Shown: positions 1 through 9,706 of the stretch, piece after piece
Position numbering within the stretch: position 1 is the stretch's first letter
Layout of the letters: every line of letters starts with the position of its first letter
DNA from: Rosa chinensis
Taxonomy: Eukaryota; Streptophyta; Magnoliopsida; Rosales; Rosaceae
Assembly (NCBI RefSeq): GCF_002994745.2
Contig: NC_037088.1
Span: forward strand, 67,412,397 to 67,476,396
DNA length: 64,000 bases
Reading direction: 5' to 3'
Notes under the pieces: generated by a model
The model's input: only the letters and a program-made list of their open reading frames with translations
Told to the model about the DNA's origin: nothing
The model's database searches: none
Made by a program: the position numbers and the translations under genes

Positions 1-609
1 GATTAGCAATTAACTAAAGACTAAACTATTCAAAATAAGTCGGCCGATAGCGGTTAACCAAAGACAAAATTGTCCTAAACAAGTCGGCCGGTCTGTAAAT
101 TCTTTTTACTGTGCTAAAGGCTGACTACAGTGGTGAGGACAGTGTACTCAGAAATAGACTGATAACAGAGAGGAAAGGAAAGGCAGGGATTCAAAGAGAG
201 AAAGAGGGATTTGTCTTTGCATAATGTAAATGTAAATGTGAATGTGAATGTGATGAGCACCCTCCCCAGCTGTCTGTCTGGGCCAGCCCAGCCCATGACC
301 CCAAGCTGCCACCTCATCACCCTTAACAACATTATTGTCCTTTCCTTGAAAAGCCCACCTTACTCTCTGATATCCTTCTTCTCTTTTTCTGGTAGCCACT
401 TGTTTTGTCACAACATTATGAGAAAGCTGTTATCTTGGTCTTGGATTATATAACATCAAATATTGATTCATGTGCACTGCACTATCAACAATATCAGTTT
501 GCTTAGCAATCACAAACACTTTCCGTTTGTCAAATCACAATACAATCCTCCATTATATTGTGTATCAAGTCATGTCAACACAAACTGGTAGTTATGTTTC
601 AAAGCTTTC

Positions 610-611
<2 letters not shown>

Positions 612-650
<39 letters not shown>

Positions 651-669
651 TTATTTATTTATTTATTTT
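612..669. repeat. (AT)n followed by (ATTT)n microsatellite
   Basis: An uninterrupted TA dinucleotide run of about 35 bp passes directly into five or six ATTT tetranucleotides. This compound simple repeat is likely length-polymorphic. Confidence 0.9.
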
Positions 670-1193
670 CAAACGGAAAGTGTTTTAAGAGATTATTTTA
701 TAAGGGTTGGGTCACTTACACCGTCGGTGCATGAAATAATTTCCAGTATTTTAAACGAGTTCATAAGTATTGAAAAGTGTTTTGACAAACGATTTAAGAC
801 ATTATTAAGTCCTTCATAAACAATCTCAAATTGACCAATAATTCATCGAACACATATCTAATGCCAATACTTTCGAATTAAACACATTAGCACTTCAAGT
901 AAGAATTAGGGGTTTGGTAAGGGAGTGATTTAGACATAGGTCATTCTAAATGTATCCAGTAAATTTTTTAATACATCAAGCAATTAGTTTATTTTAAATA
1001 TATTAATTAACTTCCCCAAAATACCCATGTCTTCACTACCCAGCAACAAAAATCCAAACTTTTGATCTTTGCGAATCCAATCCCACCAAGCCTTTGGGTC
1101 AACTTCATTTTGATCAGTATTCAACAAATTTAAATAGGACTCACAAATTCAACGGATTCATGAAAAATTCATGTGATTACAGACCCTTCAGTC

Positions 1194-1500
1194 TTGCTCT
1201 TATGTTTAAAGAACCGTCCAGAATTCATCTACCATGGAGGATGAATAGTAAATATTTTGATCAACCAAAAGAAAATCATTATTAGCATGCAGACTCAGCA
1301 GCACAACTATTCTAAATTAATTAAACAAACCTTTGCTTCAAAGTGTTGCTCTTATGTTTAAAGAACCGTCCAGAATTCATCTACCATGGAGGATGAATAG
1401 TAAATATTTTGATCAACCAAAAGAAAATCATTATTAGCATGCAAACTCAGCAGCACAAATATTCTATAAATTAATTTAAACAAACCTTTGCTTCAAAGTG
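1194..1500. repeat. Tandem duplication, two copies of a 152-155 bp unit
   Basis: The segment from 1194 (ttgctcttatgtttaaagaa) to 1345 recurs almost unchanged from 1346 to 1500. Differences are a few substitutions and 1-2 bp indels near the 3' end of each copy. Neither copy has coding character. The high identity suggests a recent local duplication. Confidence 0.85.
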
Positions 1501-3529
1501 TTGATTTTTTTTTTTAAATATTCTTAGTCACCCGACTAAAAACGTTAGATCAAAGGAAGAATCACTATAATTAATCGTAAATTCACCCAACCAATTGCCC
1601 TGCTATAACACAATTATGAGATTCCTGCTAAATGCCTAAATTGATGTTTGTCATATAGGTTTTTCCCAAATTTTCTGGGTACAAAAATGAGATTTGCTGG
1701 ATATAAAGATAAGAGTAACATGAGAAAGCTAGCCAGAAATAATTAATAAATAATAATTGCTGGATATATTTAGAAAGTATGAATTAGATGTCAATAAATA
1801 ACCGTTTTGTCACCCAATAAGATCCAACCAACTTGGTCTTTTCATTGGAGTTAGTTGTGGCAATTAAACATTTTTGGTCATATTTACAAGATGGGATATT
1901 TTTCAAGGGACCCAAGTCCAATTAAATTACAAGTAGAAAAACAAGCCCAATTAAAATAAAAAATCTTGATGCAGATCATGTGGCCTAGAATTCTATCCTT
2001 TGTCATTACCACCCTCATCTCTGGTCGCCATCATGCAATAATTCCCAATCTCAACCGCGTGAGCGCTTGTGGTCACGTACCAATCAGAATCGAGGATTTG
2101 CTATAGGGATAGCTACTCGCTCAGTGATGCGAGTGGGGGACGTTTGCATCTAGTTTGGGTCCATTGCACCTCCCGATGCACCAAAAGGGGCTAACGGTGC
2201 CTATAAAACGACAAACTACGCGCTTATGTCACAACATCGAAGTTGCGTAACTTGTGATTTACTATATTTAAAGTAATTTTCACCGTATGTAATTGTAATT
2301 TATGTTTGGTTTTTAAAGCAATATATCTGATACACTAACTTGATAATAATAGCAAAGTAAAACAACAATAGTTTTGTCAAAATTATTCTCACAATATATC
2401 GTGTCTTCATTTTAAATTTAAGAGTAACTCATCATAAAGTTTTTGATCACTCAATAACTATGTACATGTTGTTTGAATAATAAACATGATATTGATGTCT
2501 TCTTCCGAGCTTTCATATTTTGTATCACAAAATCTCTAAATTGTAATGTTTATTGCCACAATTAGGATATTGTTTAGTTTCTTATGCGGAGATATTCAAT
2601 ATCGATCGTGTTGTCTGACATATCTAATTCACTAACTTGATAATAGAAAGTAAAATAACAATCATGTTGTCAGTACTATTCTCACAATTTTTGTATTGAT
2701 TGTGAACTCGAGAGTTTGCTCAGTGTAAATTTCTATGTATTCCCCCGTACTTTACATGTGATTCAAATTTTCCATTGATGGAACATTAGCTCAACTAACG
2801 CTTAAACCTTCTATCTTCTATCGTAGTTGTTCATAGTTGTGTACTTGTAATGAAAGGTTAAATCAGAGAATGAGGAATTTATGGTAAACCTATGTCTTGT
2901 CCTATTATGTTTATGTAGAGAGACTGTTACACGGATGAAGAGGTTTCCTCCCAATAAAAGAAATATGAAAGGATGAGTACGGTTGTTTTAGCCTGACATG
3001 CAGAAAACGATAGATACCGCAATAATGATGACTCATGAGAAAGAGAGGAGTAGTGGTGGGTATGGTTCCTCTCTTTTGCTTTGTCAACTAGGCAACTAGC
3101 TACGCTACTTGTTTATGATTTGGTGTGCGAATGTTGGAAGCATGGAAGCAAATCACAGGCTAAGAATGGCGGCAACCCATTAATCAAATCCCATTCATAC
3201 AAAAAGCCAGCAAAAAAAAGACAAAGGAAAAAGAAAGAGTTTTCATTTTATTTTATTTCAAAAGGGCTGAGATAATAGGATATGGGGGTCTATATCTTTG
3301 CTCTGAAATTCTGAAACACCCATAAGCCAGATCACAAAGCTTTTCTCAGAAGCAGCAGAACCAAAAAGTTAAGGGCAGCTCAGAGTGTTCGATTGGAAAG
3401 GTAGTGGTTTCCCAAATAGGCCAAAGTGGGTTTCCATTAATTATTAGGCGTCTAAGACAAGGAAATTGAAGAGCTAGTTTTTGAGTTGGAGTGTGAACCG
3501 TGTAACAGTAGTAGTAACTAAGGAAGAAG

Positions 3530-5434
3530 ATGATGATGATGGTCCATCATGACAACCGTGGCCGTCCAGATCAAAGGTGCGACGGTGGCGATGGTCCCAC
3601 GTGTAACAGACCCCCTGGTGTTGCAGAACCAGCAGCTGGTTCTTCTAGTAGCAGTAGTGGAGGTTCAGTTTTGAGATGCTTGCAGCCTTTTCAGTACTTA
3701 TCAAATACAAATACTCATCATCACACCTCAACCGCTCTCAGATCCCCAGGTTTGTGTGAATTTTAGAACCCCTTTTCGTTTCAGGTCAATGCAAACTAGG
3801 TTTCAATCAGTCTTTTCTGTCCTGTATCTGAAAGCTTCAATCTTTAATAAAAGACTGAAGAAGCTGATATGTTCTTGCAGGAGGCATGACGACAGCGGCT
3901 TTGGATTTTCCTTTCACTAATCAACAGTGGAAGGAGCTTGAGAGGCAAGCCATGATTTACAAGTACATGATGGCTTCTATCCCTGTGCCTCGTGACCTCC
4001 TCTTTCCCACTACCACCGCCTCCGCCTCCGCCTCGGTTTCGCAATCTCCATGTAATGACCGATTTTTCTTCTGTCTTTGAATTAACCAAGTTTGTTTTCT
4101 CGGGTTTTTGATTTGTTTGGGGGGTTGCAGTGAGCGGCGGTGGGTTCAATTTGAGGCTGTCGAATAGCAAAGATCCGGAGCCGGGGCGGTGCAAGAGGAC
4201 GGACGGGAAGAAATGGAGGTGTTCGAGAGATGTTGCGCCGAACCAGAAGTACTGTGAGCGCCACATGCACAGAGGCCGTCCCCGTTCAAGAAAGCATGTG
4301 GAAATTCATGCCAGCAATACTACAAGCACCACTACTACCATCGCTAAGAGGGTACGCCGTGACAACAACAATAGCAACAACATTCGGCCAATATCTCCTC
4401 CCACTATCTCGAATCCAAGCCACGAGATGAGCAAAAATGGGTACCCGACTCAGTTTTTCGGATCTTCACTTCAACCATTTCATCAGACTCAGATGTATTT
4501 GGACAAGGCCGGTGTAAAGTCTGCACCTTTTGGAGGTGGTGTAAACTCTGTTTCATCAGACAGAGAAGTCAGGTGGGTGATTGTTTTGAAGTTAACGTTG
4601 CTCTTAGTTAAAGGTAGAAAATTGAGCTGATTTTTGTGTGTGTTCAGAGGCGTGGAGTGGATGATGAAAACTGAAGCGACTCCGATGAGTAGCTCCGATG
4701 CGCAATGGCACGATATGATGCAGAGCAAAACAGAGCTGAGCTGCTCTAGGATCCCCTACTTCGATGCAAATAGTTCTGTTTTCGGCCAGCGTTCTGAGGA
4801 AGAGTGTTTCTTGAATCTAAATTCTTATACAAATTTCAATGCCGGAGATGGTCATCATCAACAACAAGGTAATGATTGCAACATGTTTCTGAATCCTGAT
4901 GTGGTTGCTTTGGAAAACCCTCTACTCGAAGAAACCCCAAGAAGCTTTATCGATGCTTGGTCCAAAAACGACAACGGAGACAACAACAACAATAGCTCTC
5001 TTCCATCAAGTGGGAAGCTCTCACCTTCTTCATTGACACTATCAATGGGAGGCTACAATTCCATTAGCGATGAGATGGGTCAGACGCAGATGAGCTTGGG
5101 ATGTAACCATGGAAGTGGAAACGGGATTAAGCCACGAGTCTCGACCTGGCTCACCCCTGCTTCTTGGGTTCCTTCTCCGCCTGGTGGGCCTTTAGCCGAG
5201 GTCTTAAAGCCCACCACCAGCGCCGCCTCAAACCCGTCGTCTCCGATCACCACTAACGGTAACCACGGCGAGTTTAGTAGCCCATTGGGGACTACGGTGT
5301 CGTCACCATCCGGAGTTCTTCAGAAAACGTTTGCTTCATTCTCTGATAGCAGTGGAAATAGTAGCCCAAATCTTAGGAGTTCAAAGGCCAAAATAGAGAC
5401 TGTTTCTCTGTGGTCGAATCAGAGCAATGCATAG
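3530..5434 (+). CDS. GRF: Growth-regulating factor (GRF) transcription factor
   Basis: Plant-specific transcription factor that promotes cell proliferation in young organs together with GIF co-activators. Four exons join in frame: 3530-3749, 3881-4051, 4131-4572 and 4648-5434, giving 539 aa. The QLQ domain (GIF binding) is at about residues 84-119, starting [11 protein letters not shown]. The WRC domain is at about 145-188, with the zinc-binding series C151, C161, C172 and H175 (CX9CX10CX2H) and a basic RGRPRSRK stretch. The C-terminal half is Ser/Asn-rich and includes [14 protein letters not shown], as in the larger GRF members. Exon 3 carries a miR396 target site, so post-transcriptional repression is expected. 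The start is the first of four consecutive Met codons. The exact GRF number cannot be assigned from sequence alone. Family assignment is very secure; the exon 3/4 junction is slightly less certain. Confidence 0.95.
4282..4303 (+). promoter_or_regulatory. miR396 target site in the GRF WRC exon
   Basis: The exon 3 sequence ccgttcaagaaagc followed by atgtggaa is complementary to miR396 (UUCCACAG...), with one extra bulged base between the two blocks. A bulge at this position is characteristic of GRF targets. The bulged base here is A, so the codons read RSRKHVE, where many GRFs have RSRKPVE. This is regulatory RNA sequence inside coding sequence. The miRNA sequence is from established knowledge. 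Confidence 0.85.
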
Positions 5435-6392
5435 TCATTTTCTTCAGATCATGTTGTTATTTCGGCTTAGTTTGGTGTAGTTCTTTGACTACTAAAGAGG
5501 ATTTCAATTTGGGTATTTGATAAAAAAAAAAGATTCAGTCTTTCATGTTTTCGAGCTTTCTTGTTTAAAGAACAGAACCTTCGTTCAATCACTTTTATCA
5601 TTTTGCCTGTACTATATGTCTTAATCTATGTCGGGACTTTTAAGGTTTGTGTTAGATGCTTCTACTAATGATTAGCTGACTAATCCCATCTAATTGTTTA
5701 TATCATGAGAAGCTAAAAGTTCTTTTTGGCTTCTAATTGACTTGGGAGTCTGCAGCATCAGTCCATTTTAGCTTCGATATTTAGTACTAAAATGAAAGTT
5801 ACAATCGCTGCATAAGCAAACGTATGAGATTCTTGGATTGTTATACTCAATGACGCCATTGATGATGACTAGTAGTAACCATTTCCTGGATGTGGGAGAA
5901 AATGTGGCTTTAAGCGGCTTAAAGTATGCAACTTTTCTGTCATTTGAAGTTGTTCTCTGTGATCATATACGGCAGTGCCGATGCTGTTTAGTGCTATTTT
6001 TAGCAGAGAAGACTGTAAGACACTGATGTAATCTGTTTCGTTCGATATCCGGCGCCACCTATTTTAGAGGCAGAGTCATGACCTCAAGGCCTCACCAGAA
6101 GATTGGCTCCAAATGTGGCCTAGTTTGTGTGTATTATATGAAGAGAAATAGACATGGCTCGTGAAGTGCAGATCTCAATTGGTGGAAATTGAAAGCCGAG
6201 GGAGGCCTATGTAGGTGAGGGTGGCGATTGAATCCAAATCTTGTCAATGTCCTAAGCATGACCAAGAGTAGCGATTTGTATCCAGGACAAAGTTAACTAC
6301 ATGAATAGCGTGGTGAAATAATATTTCATCTTTGAAAGAAGAAGAACTTGGAGTTTTAAAGAAAATGAACTCAAATAGAGGCAAAAATGATA
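5435..6392. other. GRF 3' UTR and intergenic sequence
   Basis: The first few hundred bases after the GRF stop are probably its 3' UTR, T-rich with an A9 run near 5522. Beyond that there is no supportable gene; the short open frame at 5838-6026 lacks family features. Near 6340-6375 begins the first of several short repeats that also flank the tRNA genes. Confidence 0.5.
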
Positions 6393-6776
6393 TGCGTCTG
6401 CCGGGAGTCGAACCCGGGTCTATTGCTTGGAAGGCAATTATCCTAACCGTTGGACTACAAACGCTGGATGTTATTTGATTGGCTCAAAATGTACTGTAGA
6501 TTTTTGGTTTAGATAAGAAGAAATAGTCAAGTAGTACTTGTATTTGCGATAAAGTTAGCTTCACGAGTAATGTGAAAAAATTTGATATCCTCGATTGTAT
6601 CCACTATAAAGTGGGTGTTATGATTAACATGATATCAGCTCGAGAGTTTGAGTATTAAGGAAAATGAATTCAAATGAAACCGTATACGCGATAAAATGAG
6701 CTTTACGAGCAACATGATATTAGCTCAGGAGTTGGAATTTTAAGGAAAATGAACTCAAAATTAAACAAAAGAGAAA
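6330..6776. repeat. Short repeats accompanying the tRNA-Gly duplication
   Basis: Related segments occur near 6345-6376, 6630-6676 and 6714-6760, each with the pattern (g)agttt/gga...ttaa(a/g)gaaaatgaa(c/t)tcaaa. A second pair near 6540-6580 and 6680-6720 shares cgataaa(g/a)t(t/g)agctt(c/t)acgag. They look like remnants of two or three tandem units, two of which kept a tRNA gene. Confidence 0.6.
6393..6464 (-). tRNA. tRNA-Gly (anticodon UCC), copy 1
   Basis: The minus strand folds as a 72-nt cloverleaf: acceptor stem GCGTTTG/CAGACGC with discriminator A, D-arm GTCC...GGAT, anticodon stem ATTGC/GCAAT with loop CTTCCAA, and T-arm CCGGG TTCGACT CCCGG. The anticodon TCC reads GGA codons. The internal B box GGTTCGACTCC is intact, and a T5 pol III terminator lies a few bases downstream on the minus strand. 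The CCA end is not encoded, as expected for a nuclear tRNA. Confidence 0.95.
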
Positions 6777-6848
6777 TGCGTCTGCCGGGAGTCGAACCCG
6801 GGTCTATTGCTTGGAAGGCAATTATCCTAACCGTTGGACTACAAACGC
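6777..6848 (-). tRNA. tRNA-Gly (anticodon UCC), copy 2
   Basis: It is identical over all 72 nt to the copy 384 bp away and has the same orientation. It also has a T-run terminator just downstream on the minus strand. Flanking sequence is partly shared with copy 1, so the pair arose by local duplication that included flanks. Confidence 0.95.
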
Positions 6849-7450
6849 TACATGCTCTTTTCATTTTATTTCAGAACCTCAGTTCAACGCTACTTCTAGG
6901 TCACACCATAGGTCAAAAATTGATGAACTACCTGCCAATAACATCTATTGCAGTTTTTACTGCTACAAATGATCGCAAAGGGACAAAAACTGTAGACTTT
7001 TGATTTACTTCCAATCTCTAAGAGGTAACCGTAAATACTTTAAGAGGAATTAGGTCTACATTTTGAGTTCGAATCATATATAATGGTTCTTTTCATCTTT
7101 TTCTTGATTGATATCTGCTTGGGAGTCTCTATCTTTTCTTTTCTTACTCTTGTAAATCATGTTGCTGAGGTTTTTCTTTTTCCCTATTCTATTTGTTTCT
7201 TTCTCGGTTACCAAGCCTTCACATGCTAGAAGCTTTGGCAATAAAAAAGATAAAACATCCAATACTTTAGCTTTGTGTAATGTAAAGAAAGAAAATTGTA
7301 ATCTGCTTAATCTTTAATTCTTTACGCCTCTCTGTTCAAAGATTCTTGATCAAAATGAATATATATTTTGGTTAGAAGTGAGGGAAATGAACACTTGAAC
7401 AATGTGACAGTTGAAACTGAGGATATTATGCAGTTGCTTGAAGTTTATTA
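6849..7450. other. Intergenic; possibly the displaced 3' part of the IQD locus
   Basis: No gene is supported. Before the copia insertion at 7450/12937 this sequence was directly adjacent to the 3' end of the minus-strand IQD gene, so part of it may be that gene's original 3' UTR or terminator. Confidence 0.4.
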
Positions 7451-7644
7451 TGTTACATGAGCTGTAGCACACTATGCTTTCCAGCAATGCTGCAGCTGGA
7501 ATATACTCATATTGACAGAGGTGTCTATGTAAGCTTTCTAGCTGTAATACACACAGTGTAATCATGGTATAAGCTCTATAAGAGCATGATTGTAATTCAG
7601 TGTAAATGTGCTTGAAAATAGCAAATACATTACCAGATTTGACA
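7451..7644 (+). repeat. 5' LTR of the young copia element
   Basis: 194 bp, TGTTACATGAG...TTTGACA, ending in the terminal CA and followed immediately by the primer binding site. It contains tataagctctataagagc, a likely promoter or poly(A) region. It is identical to the 3' LTR. Confidence 0.97.
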
Positions 7645-7656
7645 TGGTATCAGAGC
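7645..7656 (+). promoter_or_regulatory. Primer binding site (initiator tRNA-Met)
   Basis: TGGTATCAGAGC abuts the 5' LTR and is the standard plant copia site complementary to the 3' end of initiator tRNA-Met. It would prime minus-strand cDNA. Confidence 0.95.
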
Positions 7657-8791
7657 AGTTTTGCTCTTGAGCCTGATTCCCACCTCTAGAAATCTAGATT
7701 ACCCATACCCATATTCCGCTGCCAAAAATATCAAAAGAAGAACCTTGTTTCTTCATCTTACCCATTACCCATAAACAAGTTTTTTGCTCAAAGATTGAAC
7801 AGAAGCTCACAAAAATACCAAGAACCAATTCTGTTCTTCATCTTTTTACCCAGAAAACATAAATACCAGCACCAGCACCAGAAACTCACCTTTCTGACCG
7901 AATCCGAGTTCTCAATCCTGCAATTATCGACCTCCATTGGTCCCCTTAGCCTGATTGTCCAAGACAACTCCCCTGTAGCTCCCAATCTGCGTGCGCTTAG
8001 AACCTGCAAATTGTTGTATCAAGCACCTGTTAAATCAACCTCCATAGCTTCCAAAGCCGAAAGCAAGTACTCACCAGTTTCTTGAATCGACTACCTGGGA
8101 ATTGGTTCCGTGCAGAGAGGCGAATCCTCAGCGAACTCGATCATCTGTTTTTGACCCAGGCCGTACTGCACCATCTATCAGCGAATCGCCGCTCGGATCC
8201 TCCTTCGACCCAGGCCGTACTGCACCCTACTATTCTTTTCACCTCCATTCCCACCAACGAAGCCCAATCTGCAACATCTCCAATCGAACCGCGCCTTCCA
8301 CTCCACCACAGCAGCAGCTCCATTCTCCGATCTGCACTTCCACTTCAGTTTCAGCTGACAGAAGAAAGAAGAAAAGAAAGGAGAGAGAGACAAGGCTGGT
8401 ATCGAAAAAGAGAGGAGAAGAAAGAAGAGAGGAGTGAGAGAGAAAAGGAGGAGGCGTGCAAGGTCCGGAGAAAAGAAAAGAAAATCAAAGAAAAAAACAA
8501 AAAGGAGAAGCTTTTCTCGAAAAAGGAGGAAGAGAAAGAAAAAAAAAAAAAAAAAAGGCATGATGATGATCAACACGTGAAGGAAGAGTGAAGAAAGGAA
8601 ACTGGAAAAGCAAAACAAGGGGGGGAACAACAATCTGAAAAGCAAAAGAAGAAAAGCAAAAGAAGAAAGGAACAACACGTGAAGGAAGATAGAAAAGAAA
8701 GAAAAAAAAAGGGGCCACTTTTGCCATATACCACCCACCAAATCTTTGCCCCATTTTCTAATTTTCTTATATTAAACTTTTCCCCACATTC

Positions 8792-8822
<31 letters not shown>

Positions 8823-9184
8823 GAGAGAGAGAGAATCCTGCAGAGGAACATCTCGCAGAGGAGAAGAAGAAACCCACCTCTATTGTCTTCCTCTTCACCT
8901 TGAAATGAAAAGTAAAAGGTAAATTAGATTAGAAATTTTATCCTTGTAACGTCGAGCTTACTCGCTCAACCACATAGGTCCCTCCAATTAATGTGGTGTC
9001 TAGGCTGATTGGATACGAGAAGTGCTAGCAAAGGGTCTCGTCCCCTGCTAAACAAGTGAGCTGAGCTCCGCCAAAATCGTTCCTCTACTACCTGGCCACA
9101 TTAAAAGGAGTTACCGAAAGGTTGCGCGATAGGCAACACCCAAGGATCCGATTTCTCTTCTCTTTACTTAGTCAGTACTGAACC
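7657..9184 (+). other. Copia internal leader lacking a recognisable gag
   Basis: About 1.5 kb between the primer binding site and the protease frame, where gag normally lies. Short frames (7795-8085, 8082-8591) show no gag core or CCHC zinc knuckle. Contents seen: gacccaggccgtactgcacc twice (about 8154 and 8208), a GA-rich tract at about 8354-8720, an A29 run at 8792-8820, and an unidentified stretch at 8930-9180. It may be substituted or captured sequence, or a gag too diverged to recognise. Confidence 0.6.
8354..8820 (+). repeat. Purine-rich low-complexity tract ending in A29
   Basis: The plus strand from about 8354 to 8720 is almost entirely A and G, with embedded runs of A. A mixed stretch follows, and then 29 consecutive A at 8792-8820 and a short GA repeat. 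Long phantom open frames on both strands here (Lys/Glu/Arg-rich or Phe/Leu-rich) are composition artefacts. Confidence 0.85.
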
Positions 9185-9706
9185 ATGGCTGCTCGATACA
9201 GACCGCCGCATGTTCGTAACTTCCAGCCTTCTTCATCTACATCACCCAGGAAAGCACCTTTTTCAGTTCCCATGAATCACTCTGGTAACTCCACTTTTAC
9301 CTTCATGACCACTTCAGGTAAACCTTACTCTCTGCTATCGAGTAACTCTGACTTTAATTGGAAGGATATGTGGATAATAGATTCAGGTGCAACGGACCAT
9401 ATGACTAATAACTCTAGCAATATTCACCATTTAACTTCAGTTCACCGGTCTGGCGTAACTAATGCCAATGGCGATTCCTATCCAATTACAGGTGCTGGGT
9501 CTGTCACTCTTACAGACTCCATTACCCTTGATACAGTGTTACTTGTTCCTTCCCTATCTCATAATCTCTTGTCTGTCAAACAGATAACAAAACAATTTTA
9601 TTGTTGTGTAATTCTTTACCCGTGGTGTTGTATATTTCAGGACATCCTAACAGGGGAAATCATTGGGCGGGGTATTGAGAAGGGGGGTTATACTACATGG
9701 AGATGA
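9185..9706 (+). CDS. Copia aspartic protease segment (pol N-terminal part)
   Basis: 173 codons. The retroviral-type aspartic protease active site WIIDSGATDHM is at about residues 62-72, followed by LLSVKQI and the DILTGEIIGRG stretch typical of the protease/pre-integrase junction. The N-terminal 50 residues are Ser/Pro-rich without a zinc knuckle. The frame ends just after it should pass into integrase: continuation requires a -1 shift at the G6 run 9682-9687. The ATG at 9185 is the first in frame; the native start may be upstream in a missing gag. Confidence 0.85.
   Translation: MAARYRPPHVRNFQPSSSTSPRKAPFSVPMNHSGNSTFTFMTTSGKPYSLLSSNSDFNWKDMWIIDSGATDHMTNNSSNIHHLTSVHRSGVTNANGDSYPITGAGSVTLTDSITLDTVLLVPSLSHNLLSVKQITKQFYCCVILYPWCCIFQDILTGEIIGRGIEKGGYTTWR

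Larger units (their letters stand above)
1..3500. other. AT-rich intergenic region upstream of the GRF gene
   Basis: I see no convincing gene here; the open frames are short and low-complexity. Positions 1-90 hold two imperfect copies of a unit of about 45 bp, each ending in aagtcggccg. A hexamer repeat of the gtaaat/gtgaat type lies near 225-255. The AT/ATTT microsatellite and a 152-bp tandem duplication are listed separately. The last 200 bp or so before the GRF start codon are probably its promoter-proximal region and 5' UTR. Confidence 0.6.

Noticed and set aside
470..688. 72-codon frame with an Ile/Tyr-rich tail
   Set aside because: The tail is the translated AT/ATTT microsatellite.
8082..8903. 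Several overlapping open frames of 70-187 codons on both strands
   Set aside because: They are Lys/Glu/Arg-rich or Phe/Leu-rich products of the GA-rich tract and A29 run; no domain, and frames on both strands are open simply because of composition.
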